A DNA stretch of 64,000 nt from Spirochaetaceae bacterium (GTDB taxonomy: Bacteria; Spirochaetota; Spirochaetia; DSM-27196; Alkalispirochaetaceae): NCBI GenBank assembly GCA_007695175.1, contig REEH01000114.1, positions 1-64,000 on the forward strand. The letters run 5' to 3'. The notes beneath the pieces were generated by a model. That model worked only from the letters and a program-made list of their open reading frames with translations. It was not told the DNA's origin and made no database searches. Below, one piece after another: positions 49,326 through 57,902 of the stretch. The translations under genes were made by a program, and so were the position numbers. Positions within the stretch are counted from its first letter, which is position 1; every line of letters begins with the position of its first letter.

Positions 49326-50312
49326 CTACCAGAGGTGGTGTACTGAGGGCTTGATATACTTTTCGTACACATCCCGGACAGCGCTCATCTCTTCCTCCGT
49401 GAACGGCGGCTCCTTCACGGCGCCAACATTCCTCTGCACCTGCTCGGGCCGGGATGCTCCGGGGATCACGCAGCTCACCTCCTCGAACATGAGAATCCAT
49501 CGCAGCGCGGCTGCAGCAAGATCCTTCCGGGCCGGGAGTGCAGCCTTTAGTGCGTCCACCGCTTCCAGGCCGAGCGAATAATCGACGCCGGAGAACGTTT
49601 CCCCTTTGTCGAATGCGGCGCCGTCGCGATTGAAGGTGCGGTGGTCCTCGGGCTGAAAGGTGGTGGAGCGTGTGTACTTGCCGCTGAGCAGTCCGCTGGC
49701 CAGCGGCACGCGCACGATGATTCCGATGTCCCGTCGTGCCGCTTCCCGGAAGAAGAGCTCCGCCGGTCGCTGTCGGAACATGTTGAAGATGATCTGGACG
49801 GTATGCACGTTGGGGTACTCGATCGCCTTGAGCGCTTCTTCCACCTTCTCCACGCTCACTCCGAGAAACTGGATCTTTCCCTCCCGCTTGAGCTCCTCAA
49901 AGAGTCCGAATATTTCCGGACGGTAGTATACCTCCACAGGCGGGCAGTGCAGCTGAATCAGGTCAAGGGTCTCCACTTTCATGTTTGAAAGGCTCTTCTC
50001 CACAAACTGCCGCAGCGCTTCCGGGGTGTACGCCTCGTTGACGTGGGGAGACAGAAAACGACCGCACTTGGTGGCGATCCTGACATCCTCCGTGCGCCCC
50101 CGCACCACCCGGGCCACCGCCGCCTCACTGAGTCGATCGTCGTACACGTCGGCCGTATCGATGAAGGTGATTCCCGCATCAATCGCCTCGTTGGTTATCC
50201 TTTCCGCGACGGTGTCGTCGAAGGGCTTCCCCCAGCCGCCCCCCACCTGCCAGGAGCCCAGGGCGATTTCCGAGACTTTGTAACCGGTGGAACCGAGTGT
50301 TCTGTAGTTCAT
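49326..50312 (-). CDS. Aldo/keto reductase
   Basis: A 328-residue NADPH-dependent oxidoreductase of the AKR family. The TIM-barrel signature LGSTGYKVSEIALGSW opens it. The catalytic tetrad is visible: Asp and Tyr in FIDTADVYDD, Lys in RIATKCG and His in LIQLHCPP. The C-terminal cofactor region reads ALRWILMFEEVSCVIPGASRPEQVQRN. The substrate cannot be predicted. Two adjacent ATG codons (50315 and 50312) are possible starts. It is in the same direction as icd, 66 bp away, and follows the CoA-disulfide reductase gene by about 30 bp, so the three may form one transcript starting at the promoter near 52434. Confidence 0.92.
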   Translation of the reverse strand: MNYRTLGSTGYKVSEIALGSWQVGGGWGKPFDDTVAERITNEAIDAGITFIDTADVYDDRLSEAAVARVVRGRTEDVRIATKCGRFLSPHVNEAYTPEALRQFVEKSLSNMKVETLDLIQLHCPPVEVYYRPEIFGLFEELKREGKIQFLGVSVEKVEEALKAIEYPNVHTVQIIFNMFRQRPAELFFREAARRDIGIIVRVPLASGLLSGKYTRSTTFQPEDHRTFNRDGAAFDKGETFSGVDYSLGLEAVDALKAALPARKDLAAAALRWILMFEEVSCVIPGASRPEQVQRNVGAVKEPPFTEEEMSAVRDVYEKYIKPSVHHLW

Positions 50313-50342
50313 CATGACTCAAGAATAGTTGAAACGGGGTGT

Positions 50343-52376
50343 TCATGGAAGGGTCATGGCCATTACATCATGGAGCCCTCCGCCGTTGCGCACCCCGGTG
50401 TATCCCATCTGCTGCAGCATCCGTACGCCGTAGGCGGAGCGAGCCCCGGAAGCACAGTACAGAATGATCTCCCGTTCCCTCTCACCGAGCTCGTCCAGGC
50501 GCTGACCCAGCTCATCCAGTGGAATACTGAGAGAGCCCGGGAATGCACCCATGGAAAACTCCATCGGTGTGCGCACGTCCACGACCAGGGGACCGGTCCC
50601 GTTGTTCGCACCAGGTGAATCATCTGAAGTGGGCTGCTCCGGTTCGCCGGACACGGAGGCGGCTTCCGCCGCCGTCGGTACCGCCCTTTTGCGATCCACC
50701 GGAACGAGCCCGACCTGCAGATGTCCGTAGCCGACGGCGCGGGCATGCCGCTCCAGGGAAATGTATCCGCCTGAAAGGTTGTACACGCTCGTGAATCCCG
50801 CTCCGCGGAGCATCCGGAGCGCCACGTGTCCCTTTTGTCCGTCCTCGCTGACCAGGAGAATCGTCTCTTCCCGGGGTATGCGAGACATGGTTTCGCGCAG
50901 CAGATTCTGGCTCAAATTGCTGCTGCCGACCAGGTGAGCGCGACGAAAGGTAATGGGGTCACGCAGATCCACCACGGTCGGCCGGTGTTTCAGAATGAAC
51001 TCCTCCGCCGACCCGGCCCGTATGGAGGGGCTGAAGGCGTTCCGGTGGTTTATCGCGGTAAAGGCCGCCATGTTGACGGGGCCGTTCGGACTGTTGAAAG
51101 GAGGCGCATAGGCGAGGTCCAGCTCCGCCAGGTCATCCACCGTCAGTCCGCCTGCGATGGCGGTGGCGATTACGTCAAGTCTCTTGTCGACGCCCACCCG
51201 TCCTGCCGCCTGGGCGCCCAGTATCCGGCCGGAGGAGCGGTCGAATACAAGCATGAGGCTGACCCGTTCCGCCCCGGGGTAGTACGCTGTGTGGCTGGAC
51301 TTGTGAACGACCACCGCTTCGGCATCGAATCCCCCCTCCCGGGCCGCGGTCAATCCCAGTCCGGTGGATCCTGCTACGGCCTCGAAGAGTTTGACGATCG
51401 ATGTGCCCAGGGCACCTTTGTAGCGCCGGTTGCCGCCCAGGGCGTTTTCCGAAGCGATTCGGCCCTGCCTGTTGGCCGGACCGGCAAGCGGTACGCGAAC
51501 CGTTTTTCCCGACACGATGTGGGCGATTTCCACCATGTCCCCGGCGGCAAATATCGCATCGTCGCTGGTCTGGAGCCTCTCGTTTACCGCCAGACCGCCG
51601 GAGGGACCCATTTCGAGGCCGGCATCACGGGCAAGCGCGATGGTGGGTCGCACACCGACCGAAAGCAGTACGAGATCAGCGTCCACCAATGAACCATCGC
51701 TGAGAGTCACCCGATTCTCACCAATACTTTCTATTGAACGGCCGGGACAAAGCTGCACTCCGTAATCCTGAAGCTCCCGGGTGAGAAAGCCGGCAAACTC
51801 CGATTCCAGGTTCGGCATCACATGGGGCGCCTTCTCCACGACGGTGACGTTCATTCCCCGCTTCACCAGAGCTTCCACCATTTCCAGGCCTATGAAACCG
51901 CCTCCGACGACGACTGCCGAACGGGGCTGCCGGGTTTTGATGAAATGGTCGATTCCGTCCATGTCCCCCAGCGTCCAGAGCTGGAAAACGTGCGTTCGCT
52001 CCACACCAGGGAGGGGAGGAACGAGAGGTTTGCCGCCCTGTGTGAGAATGAGCGAATCGTAGGAATGAGTCGATATCCGGCCCGATTCGGTATCGCGCGC
52101 CGTTACGAGACGGCGGCCGCGATCAATCGAGGTGGCTTCCCTGTTGGTATGAACGGTAACGCGGTACTGGTCATGGAACGTCTCGGCGCCGGCGAGAATC
52201 AGGGAGGACCTGTGTGCAATATCCCCGCCCACGTAGTAGGGCAGGCCGCAATTGGCAAAGGAGACGTCCGGTCCCGCTTCAAGGATCGTTATTTCCGCCT
52301 CGCTGTCCAGCCGTCGTGCCCGCGCGGCGGCCGTCGCGCCCGCCGCCACGCCGCCGATTATCAGAATTCTTTTCAT
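50343..52376 (-). CDS. CoA-disulfide reductase with two C-terminal rhodanese domains
   Basis: A 677-residue flavoprotein. FAD motif GGVAAGATAAARARR. The single redox-active Cys is in SFANCGLPYYVGG (about residue 43), NAD(P)H motif GGGFIGLEMVEAL, and a second FAD contact FAAGDMVEI. The dimerisation domain ends around residue 445. A first rhodanese-like domain (FILKHRPTVVDLRDPITFRRAHLVGSSNLS) has ILLVSEDGQKG where the active Cys should be (Ser instead). A second (GPLVVDVRTPMEFSMGAFPGSLSIPLDEL) has the intact loop ILYCASGARSA. CoADR-rhodanese fusions reduce CoA disulfide or per/polysulfides. ATG 52376 follows AGGAG. A strong promoter lies 30-58 bp upstream. Confidence 0.93.
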   Translation of the reverse strand: MKRILIIGGVAAGATAAARARRLDSEAEITILEAGPDVSFANCGLPYYVGGDIAHRSSLILAGAETFHDQYRVTVHTNREATSIDRGRRLVTARDTESGRISTHSYDSLILTQGGKPLVPPLPGVERTHVFQLWTLGDMDGIDHFIKTRQPRSAVVVGGGFIGLEMVEALVKRGMNVTVVEKAPHVMPNLESEFAGFLTRELQDYGVQLCPGRSIESIGENRVTLSDGSLVDADLVLLSVGVRPTIALARDAGLEMGPSGGLAVNERLQTSDDAIFAAGDMVEIAHIVSGKTVRVPLAGPANRQGRIASENALGGNRRYKGALGTSIVKLFEAVAGSTGLGLTAAREGGFDAEAVVVHKSSHTAYYPGAERVSLMLVFDRSSGRILGAQAAGRVGVDKRLDVIATAIAGGLTVDDLAELDLAYAPPFNSPNGPVNMAAFTAINHRNAFSPSIRAGSAEEFILKHRPTVVDLRDPITFRRAHLVGSSNLSQNLLRETMSRIPREETILLVSEDGQKGHVALRMLRGAGFTSVYNLSGGYISLERHARAVGYGHLQVGLVPVDRKRAVPTAAEAASVSGEPEQPTSDDSPGANNGTGPLVVDVRTPMEFSMGAFPGSLSIPLDELGQRLDELGEREREIILYCASGARSAYGVRMLQQMGYTGVRNGGGLHDVMAMTLP

Positions 52377-52405
52377 ATTGTGCTCCTGGAATGTATAGCA
52401 AATCA

Positions 52406-52434
52406 TATATAAAAAGTTTTTGTGCAGATGTCAA
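52406..52434 (-). promoter_or_regulatory. Strong promoter of the CoA-disulfide reductase gene
   Basis: On the minus strand TTGACA (52434-52429), a 17-nt spacer and TATATA (52411-52406), about 30 nt before ATG 52376, in an AT-rich stretch. This is one of the best housekeeping promoters in the window. Confidence 0.82.
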
Positions 52435-52514
52435 GAGAAGCAGGGGACCATAATATTGTGGTTCCACGGTAAAAGAAGTAGGCTTCTCTTTCGGTCGGGG
52501 AGGCGTACATTGTT

Positions 52515-53762
52515 GTGACAGCTCGCGATGAAACCGACAGTTTTTCCTTGACTTCGCTCGTTTTGCCCTTTTATGTCCCCTCGGTTCTCTCCTTTGTGGG
52601 TTTCGGCATGGTGGTACCGCTCCTCGCCCTCTTTGCCCGCGCCATGGGCGCGACCGTGGCGGGCGCGGGTATTATCGTGGGGCTTTTTGGTCTCGGTCAT
52701 GTGCTTTTCAATATTCCTGCGGGCTTTCTGATTACCCGCTTCGGGATGCGCCGGACGCTGCTGGGAGCCACCATGCTGGAGGCAGCCGTGGCGTTCGTGC
52801 TGGGCTTCGTCGGCTCGCTCCCCTTTCTCGCTCTTTTCGTTTTTCTGCTCGGCTGTGTTCACACCGTTTTCTACGTGACACGCCTCTCCTTCTTCCGGGC
52901 GCTCGTGCCCCTTTCCCACCGGGGAAGAGCTCTGGCCATGCTGGGCGGCTGCAACCGTTTCGGTCAGTTTGCGGGGCCGATCGCCGGGGGCGTGGTAACC
53001 GAGCTCTTCGGATACTCCTATGCGTTCTGGGGTTTCTCCGCTTTCATGTGCGTGAGCTCTGTCCTGCTCTTTCTGCGTTTGCCCAGGGCTGAGGTTGATA
53101 CTGGAGATGTCTCCGGCGACGGCGTGCACTGGATCGCCCGGGCGATCGATATCGTGAGAACGAATGGCCGTATCTTTGCTACCGCCGGTACGGCGATCGT
53201 CGTCCTTCAGCTTCTCCGGGCGTCGAGGCAGGTGCTCATTCCCCTGGTGGGTGAATCGGTCGGTCTCAGCGTTTCCCAGGTGGGGTACGTCTTCGGTATA
53301 ATGTTCTTTCTGGAGCTGCTCTTTTTCTATCCCGTTGGGATAATCATGGATCGTTTCGGACGGAAGGCAACAGCGATTCCCTGTCTTGCCCTTCTGTCCC
53401 TGGCCTTCCTTTTGCTGCCCCTGGTGACCGGTTTTTTCTCCATGATTCTGGTGGCCCTGGCCGCCGGTATCGGAAACGGACTGGGTAGCGGAATAAACAT
53501 GACCCTCAGTGCCGACTTTGCCCCCTCCCGGAATCCCGGGGAGTTTATCGGGGTATGGCGGTTCATCGCTGATTCCGGTACCGCCGGAGGGCCCTTTCTG
53601 GTGGCCGCCGCCGCGGGCGTCCTGAGCCTCGGAGGTGCTTCCGTGGCGGTTACGCTGATCGGCCTGGGCGGTGTGATGATCATGGCCCTGTTCGTACCGG
53701 AGCCGTTGCAGCGGGTGGGAATGAAATCCGGAACGGGGGATCGGCGGGTTGGCGGTACGTGA
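52515..53762 (+). CDS. Major facilitator superfamily transporter
   Basis: A 415-residue protein with about 12 hydrophobic segments, starting at LPFYVPSVLSFVGFGMVVPLLALF. The MFS motif A lies after the second segment (GFLITRFGMRRTLLGA), and a related motif in the second half reads GIIMDRFGRKATAIP. The GPIAGGVV stretch in segment 5 resembles drug/sugar exporters (motif C). The substrate is unknown. GTG 52515 is 11 nt after GGGGAGG; there is no ATG before the first membrane segment. It is divergent from the CoA-disulfide reductase gene, and the two share a 138-bp regulatory interval. Confidence 0.9.
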   Translation: MTARDETDSFSLTSLVLPFYVPSVLSFVGFGMVVPLLALFARAMGATVAGAGIIVGLFGLGHVLFNIPAGFLITRFGMRRTLLGATMLEAAVAFVLGFVGSLPFLALFVFLLGCVHTVFYVTRLSFFRALVPLSHRGRALAMLGGCNRFGQFAGPIAGGVVTELFGYSYAFWGFSAFMCVSSVLLFLRLPRAEVDTGDVSGDGVHWIARAIDIVRTNGRIFATAGTAIVVLQLLRASRQVLIPLVGESVGLSVSQVGYVFGIMFFLELLFFYPVGIIMDRFGRKATAIPCLALLSLAFLLLPLVTGFFSMILVALAAGIGNGLGSGINMTLSADFAPSRNPGEFIGVWRFIADSGTAGGPFLVAAAAGVLSLGGASVAVTLIGLGGVMIMALFVPEPLQRVGMKSGTGDRRVGGT

Positions 53763-53829
53763 AAGGCGGATCGCTGTTTCCTTGCGATCCGGCCCGTAGG
53801 CAACTATGATTGCTGGGTGAGGTTATTCC

Positions 53830-54714
53830 ATGAGTAAAGAAAAAACAAAAAAGAAGCGAAAGGCTCCGGCGGACCGGGATCAGTCCGGAGATCTCTCCCG
53901 GGAAACACCCCTGAAGAAAGAGGGCAGGATCAGCAACAAAGTCTACGAGCGGGAGTTGCGAGCGCTTCAGATTGAGCTGGTCAAACTGCAGCAGTGGGTA
54001 AAGCAGGAGGGACTCAAGGTAGTAGTCCTTTTTGAGGGACGGGATGCCGCCGGCAAGGGAGGCGTTATCAAGCGCATTACCGAGTCCCTCAACCCCCGCT
54101 ACTGCCGGGTTGAGGCGCTCGGCACACCTACGGAACGAGAAAAGACCCAGTGGTACTTCCAGAGATACGTGCCGCGCCTCCCCGCTGCCGGAGAGATCGT
54201 GCTCTTCGACCGCAGCTGGTACAACCGTGCCGGAGTGGAGTACGTGATGGGATTCTGTACGGATCAGGAGTACGAGGAGTTCTTTCGCTCCTGTCCGGAA
54301 TTCGAACGCATGCTGGTCCGATCGGGAATAATCCTCGTCAAGTACTGGTTCTCCGTGAGCGACGAGGAGCAGGAGCGGCGATTCCAGTCCCGCATCCAGG
54401 ACCCCACCAAGCGCTGGAAGCTGAGTCCCATGGATCTGGAGTCGCGCAAGCGATGGGTGGAGTACTCCCGTGCCAAGGACAAGATGTTTGCCCATACGGA
54501 CATCAAGCAGGCTCCCTGGTACGTGGTGGACGCGGATGTCAAGAAGCACGCCCGTCTCAACTGTATTCATCACTTTCTGAGTCTGATCCCCTACCGGGAC
54601 CTGACTCCGGAACCGATCGAGTTGCCGCCGCGGCAGGATCCGGAGGAGTATGTGCGCCCGCCGATCACCGATCAGAACTGGGTGCCCGGGGTGTACGGGC
54701 CCGATTCGCGGTAA
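53830..54714 (+). CDS. ppk2: Polyphosphate kinase 2
   Basis: A 294-residue PPK2. After a Lys-rich start (KEKTKKKRKAPADRD) come Walker A LFEGRDAAGKGGVIKRI (about residues 68-85), the family LNPRYCRVEALGTPTEREKTQWYFQRYV, Walker B-like IVLFDRSWYNRAGVE with VMGFC, and the lid DPTKRWKLSPMDLESRKRW. It moves phosphate between polyphosphate and nucleotides; the one-domain form with this lid resembles class I enzymes that phosphorylate nucleoside diphosphates. ATG 53830 follows GTGAGG. It is 67 bp after the MFS gene, with a perfect 7-bp inverted repeat between them at 53768-53790. Confidence 0.94.
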   Translation: MSKEKTKKKRKAPADRDQSGDLSRETPLKKEGRISNKVYERELRALQIELVKLQQWVKQEGLKVVVLFEGRDAAGKGGVIKRITESLNPRYCRVEALGTPTEREKTQWYFQRYVPRLPAAGEIVLFDRSWYNRAGVEYVMGFCTDQEYEEFFRSCPEFERMLVRSGIILVKYWFSVSDEEQERRFQSRIQDPTKRWKLSPMDLESRKRWVEYSRAKDKMFAHTDIKQAPWYVVDADVKKHARLNCIHHFLSLIPYRDLTPEPIELPPRQDPEEYVRPPITDQNWVPGVYGPDSR

Positions 54715-54723
54715 GCTACGCGC

Positions 54724-55425
54724 TCAGTATATGACCGGCTCCGCGTCCAGGTCGCGCCAGATGTACCAGGTGGCGACGGTACGCCAGGGCCGCCACAGTT
54801 CCGCCTGGTCCCGGAGGGCCGATACCGTGTCCCACCCGTACAGGCGGGCCGCGCTATTTATGAGTCCGATATCCTCCAGGGGAAGCACGTCCGGTCGGTG
54901 CAGGTAGAAGATGAGCATCATGTCGGCGGTCCAGGGGCCGACTCCGCGGAGGGCGATCAGCTCGGACCGCACCTCATCGTCGCTCATCGTCTTCCATCGT
55001 TCCGGATCGATTTCGCCGTCGCGAAATGCCCGGGCGATACCCTGGAGGTATTCGACCTTGCGCCCTGAAAGGCCGACGGCTCGCAGTTGTGCCGGTGTTG
55101 TTTCCAGAATGTGAAGGGCTTCAATCCCCGGGGGCTGCTGAATTGACTGGAGGCGTGACCATATGCGTTCGGCGGCGACAACGGAGATCTGCTGCCCCAC
55201 AATTGCATTGGCCAGTGTACGGAAGGCGTCGCCACTTCCACGCAGCTGCTCTCCCCGGTGCCGCGCCACCAGGCGCGCCATCACGTCGTCCTTCTCCACC
55301 AGATGGGCACACGCTTCTTCCCAGTAACCACGGCAATCCACGAAGGGACTATACACGATGGGGAGGAGGGTGTGCCACCGGGCCGGTCCACCATGCGATT
55401 TCTGACTGAAAGAGTTCGTTGCCAT
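54724..55425 (-). CDS. DNA-3-methyladenine glycosylase II-like (AlkA/HhH-GPD)
   Basis: A 233-residue base-excision enzyme. LANAIVGQQISVVAAERIWSRL opens the HhH-GPD domain. The helix-hairpin-helix is LIALRGVGPWTADMMLIF, and the catalytic Asp lies 15 residues later in DVLPLEDIGL. AlkA-type enzymes remove alkylated purines from DNA. There is no iron-sulfur cysteine cluster, unlike endonuclease III. Two in-frame ATG codons (55434 and 55425) are possible; both lack a clear ribosome-binding site. It is convergent with ppk2, 9 bp apart, and divergent from the CrtI-like gene with a 38-bp gap between the preferred starts. Confidence 0.9.
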   Translation of the reverse strand: MATNSFSQKSHGGPARWHTLLPIVYSPFVDCRGYWEEACAHLVEKDDVMARLVARHRGEQLRGSGDAFRTLANAIVGQQISVVAAERIWSRLQSIQQPPGIEALHILETTPAQLRAVGLSGRKVEYLQGIARAFRDGEIDPERWKTMSDDEVRSELIALRGVGPWTADMMLIFYLHRPDVLPLEDIGLINSAARLYGWDTVSALRDQAELWRPWRTVATWYIWRDLDAEPVIY

Positions 55426-55463
55426 CCCGCGCATCGGAGGTTACGTTGTGTGCTGGAGGAAAC

Positions 55464-57002
55464 GTGGCCGATTACGATGTGATTGTGGTGGGAGCCGGAA
55501 TCGCCGGGTCCGTGTGCGCAAACTATCTCGCCCGGGAGGGCAAGCGAACGCTCCTTCTGGAACAGAACCACCAGGCCGGGGGGAACATGTCCGGATTCAC
55601 CCGCCGAGGCTTTACCTTTGACGCGGGTGATCAGTCCTTCGAAAGCCTGGGTATCGTCTTCCCCATTCTGGAGGATCTGGGTGTCTACGATCAGCAGGAT
55701 TGGATCAAGTGCCGGTATCGCATGGTGAGCGAGGACTTCGATTTTTTTATAGACAGTATCGACGCGGTGGAGGACGCGCTTCGTACAGCGTTCCCCCGGG
55801 AGCCCGGCTTCGGGCAACTCTTCGCGGAGATACGGGAGGTTTCCCGGTTTCTGGACAGGGTGTACACACCCCGCTCCTTTCCGCTCCTGCACGATTTTCA
55901 TCCGGCCCGCGCGGCCCGTGCGATCCTTCCATGGCTGCCCCGTCTGAAGCGGTGGAGCACCTTTCGCTACCGTGAAAAGGCGTGTTCTCTCATCCAGGAC
56001 AAGCGCCTGAGGCACTGGCTTACCAATATCGGATACTACCGCATGCCCTATCTCTTCTTTGCCGGTTTCTGGCACCTCTGGTCCAGCGACTACTGGTATC
56101 CTGCCGGGGGGATGCAGGCGTTCCACAACAGGCTCGTTGACGCCTATACCGGCTCGGGCGGGGAGGTCCGTTTCAATACGAGAGTGGCGCGCATCCGGGA
56201 CTCCGCTTCCCGGGAAGTGGTGGTGACCACGGCGGAGGGCATGGAAATTTCCGCCTCCAAAGTGATCTATGCCGGTGACTACCGCGCCCTGGTGGACTCC
56301 ATAATCGGCCCGGAACAATTTGGAGCGCCCCTGGTCGGGCGCTTGCGGGATACGAGGCTTACGGAGGGGCTGGTGAGTGTGTATCTCGGTCTGGACATGG
56401 ATGATGAGGAACTCTCTCGGATACTGGGTGGAGCACACCATCCCTTCTATTTTCCCAATTACGAGGTCATATTTCCCGATGAGAACTCGCCGGAAGCGGT
56501 TCACCGCGATATGTGGGTAGCTCTGAACCATTTCGGCCCCCGGAGCGTTTCCGCTCCACCGGGCAAGTCGACACTCACCGTGCAGACCTACAGTTCCTGG
56601 TCCTGGCAGAAGTACTGGCGGAACGGGGGGGACTCATTCCCGCGGACGCAGGAATACCGGGAACTGAAGGAGCGGGTTGGCTACGAGCTGGTGGGGACCG
56701 CGGAGCAGCTCGTTCCGGGTCTGCGGAACCGGATCGAGTTCATGGACGTGGGCTCGCCCCTTTCCCTGAAGCGCTTCACCCTCAACTCCGAGGGATCCAG
56801 CGGGGGATGGTGTTACGATGACCAGGTGTCCCCGGTCTTCCGCTTTCCCGGACTCAATCGCATCAGGACGCCCCTGCGCAATGTGTACGCCTGTGGCCAT
56901 TACGCTCTGTGGCCGGGAGGGGTGATTTCCGCCGTTCAGTGCGGCAGGATCGTAGCCAACCTCGCAAGCGGGAAGAAGATACTGGCCCCTCTCGGTAGCT
57001 GA
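55464..57002 (+). CDS. FAD-dependent oxidoreductase, phytoene-desaturase/CrtISO-like
   Basis: A 512-residue flavoprotein with an N-terminal dinucleotide-binding motif DVIVVGAGIAGSVCANYLAREGKRTLLLEQN, then GGNMSGFTRRGFTFDAGDQSF, typical of the CrtI/retinol saturase group. Near the middle, YPAGGMQAFHNRLVDAYTGSGGEVRFNTRVARI is the usual substrate/FAD stretch, and near the end PLRNVYACGHYALWPGGVISAVQCGRIVA closes the FAD site. The substrate (carotenoid or other isoprenoid/lipid) is not fixed; no crtB or other pigment gene lies nearby. GTG 55464 is 4 nt after GGAGGAAAC and matches the family start MxDYDVIVVGAG. Confidence 0.88.
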   Translation: MADYDVIVVGAGIAGSVCANYLAREGKRTLLLEQNHQAGGNMSGFTRRGFTFDAGDQSFESLGIVFPILEDLGVYDQQDWIKCRYRMVSEDFDFFIDSIDAVEDALRTAFPREPGFGQLFAEIREVSRFLDRVYTPRSFPLLHDFHPARAARAILPWLPRLKRWSTFRYREKACSLIQDKRLRHWLTNIGYYRMPYLFFAGFWHLWSSDYWYPAGGMQAFHNRLVDAYTGSGGEVRFNTRVARIRDSASREVVVTTAEGMEISASKVIYAGDYRALVDSIIGPEQFGAPLVGRLRDTRLTEGLVSVYLGLDMDDEELSRILGGAHHPFYFPNYEVIFPDENSPEAVHRDMWVALNHFGPRSVSAPPGKSTLTVQTYSSWSWQKYWRNGGDSFPRTQEYRELKERVGYELVGTAEQLVPGLRNRIEFMDVGSPLSLKRFTLNSEGSSGGWCYDDQVSPVFRFPGLNRIRTPLRNVYACGHYALWPGGVISAVQCGRIVANLASGKKILAPLGS

Positions 57003-57009
57003 GCGGACT

Positions 57010-57363
57010 TCAGCACGTGAGATGGAGGATGGCGTTTGTGTCGGCCAGGTCCGCCGTCGCGAGCATCCGGCACGCCTCGGCGGTCTTTACCGTGACCAGT
57101 TCCACCTCCTGTTTGCGTGCGGCGGCGCGCACCCCCTCCGTGAGGGGGAGCATGCCATGGGCTCCCGTCCCGACGATCAGCTTTGCGCAGTCCCACGGAA
57201 TCGGTTCCCTCTCCGAGAGGGGAGTGTGACCGTATTCACCCTTGAGCTCCCGCGATGCGGACTTGGCGCGGGGCTGTACACGGCCTTTCACGATCATCAC
57301 GTCCTCGCTGTAGGTTTCCCCCTCGATCTCGACCCGGCCGAATCCGATAAAACGGGCCTTCAT
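57010..57363 (-). CDS. Mth938-domain (DUF498) protein
   Basis: A 117-residue protein of the Mth938/AAMDC fold: IEGETYSEDVMIVKGRVQPR, IPWDCAKLIVGTGAHGMLPLTEGVRAAARKQEVELVTVKTAEACRML. The GTGxxG stretch is the family hallmark. Biochemical function of the family is unknown. AGGAGGAACA directly precedes ATG 57363. It overlaps the upstream hypothetical gene by 4 bp (ATGA), so it is the last gene of the NfeD-FloA operon. Confidence 0.88.
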   Translation of the reverse strand: MKARFIGFGRVEIEGETYSEDVMIVKGRVQPRAKSASRELKGEYGHTPLSEREPIPWDCAKLIVGTGAHGMLPLTEGVRAAARKQEVELVTVKTAEACRMLATADLADTNAILHLTC

Positions 57364-57902
57364 TGTTCCTCCTGATAGAGTCCCGGAAAGGGCGGGCGCA
57401 ATCCTTTCGGAGCGTCCAGGATTTCCCGGTAGAGGAACGCCCGCTGCAGAAGGGGCCGCCTCTCTATCCGCCCAAAGACTTGCTCCGCCGGGTCTTTCCT
57501 GCTTTTTCCGGTGCCCGGACGCTCCGGTTCGGTCTTGAACGCGCTCACGCGGACCTTGCCGGACGGCGCCGCGGACGCACCTCCCGCCTGGGAGGCGGGG
57601 CGGCGGCGTGGCGTGGCGGGCCGATCCGGAAGGGGCGACTTCACCGGGATTTCCCGCAGATCCTCGTCGCCCCGCATCATGGAAGTCCGGACCGATTTCA
57701 TATCGGCCCGGATCCTGCGGACCAGACCGGTCAAGGGGCGGCGCCGCTCTCGTAAACGTCTGGCGGGCGCCGGCTCCTGCCGCGGAGTATCCTCAGCGGA
57801 AGCGCGCCGGCGTTGCTGCTGACCTCTCTTGATAGCCAGCAGCAACGGGAGGGATGCAAAGAACACCGCCACGATCAAACGGAAAATTGCGTCTATTCTC
57901 AC
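57360..57902 (-). CDS. Membrane-anchored basic protein of unknown function
   Basis: A 180-residue protein with one N-terminal membrane segment ([23 protein letters not shown]), then a long Arg/Pro/Ala-rich basic region that is probably disordered. A short conserved-looking C-terminus follows ([31 protein letters not shown]). GTG 57902 overlaps the floA stop (GTGA) and its stop overlaps the next start, so it is translationally locked into the floA operon. It may connect the flotillin assembly to a partner; this is inference from context only. Confidence 0.75.
   Translation of the reverse strand: MRIDAIFRLIVAVFFASLPLLLAIKRGQQQRRRASAEDTPRQEPAPARRLRERRRPLTGLVRRIRADMKSVRTSMMRGDEDLREIPVKSPLPDRPATPRRRPASQAGGASAAPSGKVRVSAFKTEPERPGTGKSRKDPAEQVFGRIERRPLLQRAFLYREILDAPKGLRPPFPGLYQEEQ

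Noticed and set aside
53768-53790. Perfect 7-bp inverted repeat (GGATCGC/GCGATCC) after the MFS gene as a terminator
   Set aside because: No T-run follows on either strand; it may be a weak or Rho-assisted site but cannot be called an intrinsic terminator.
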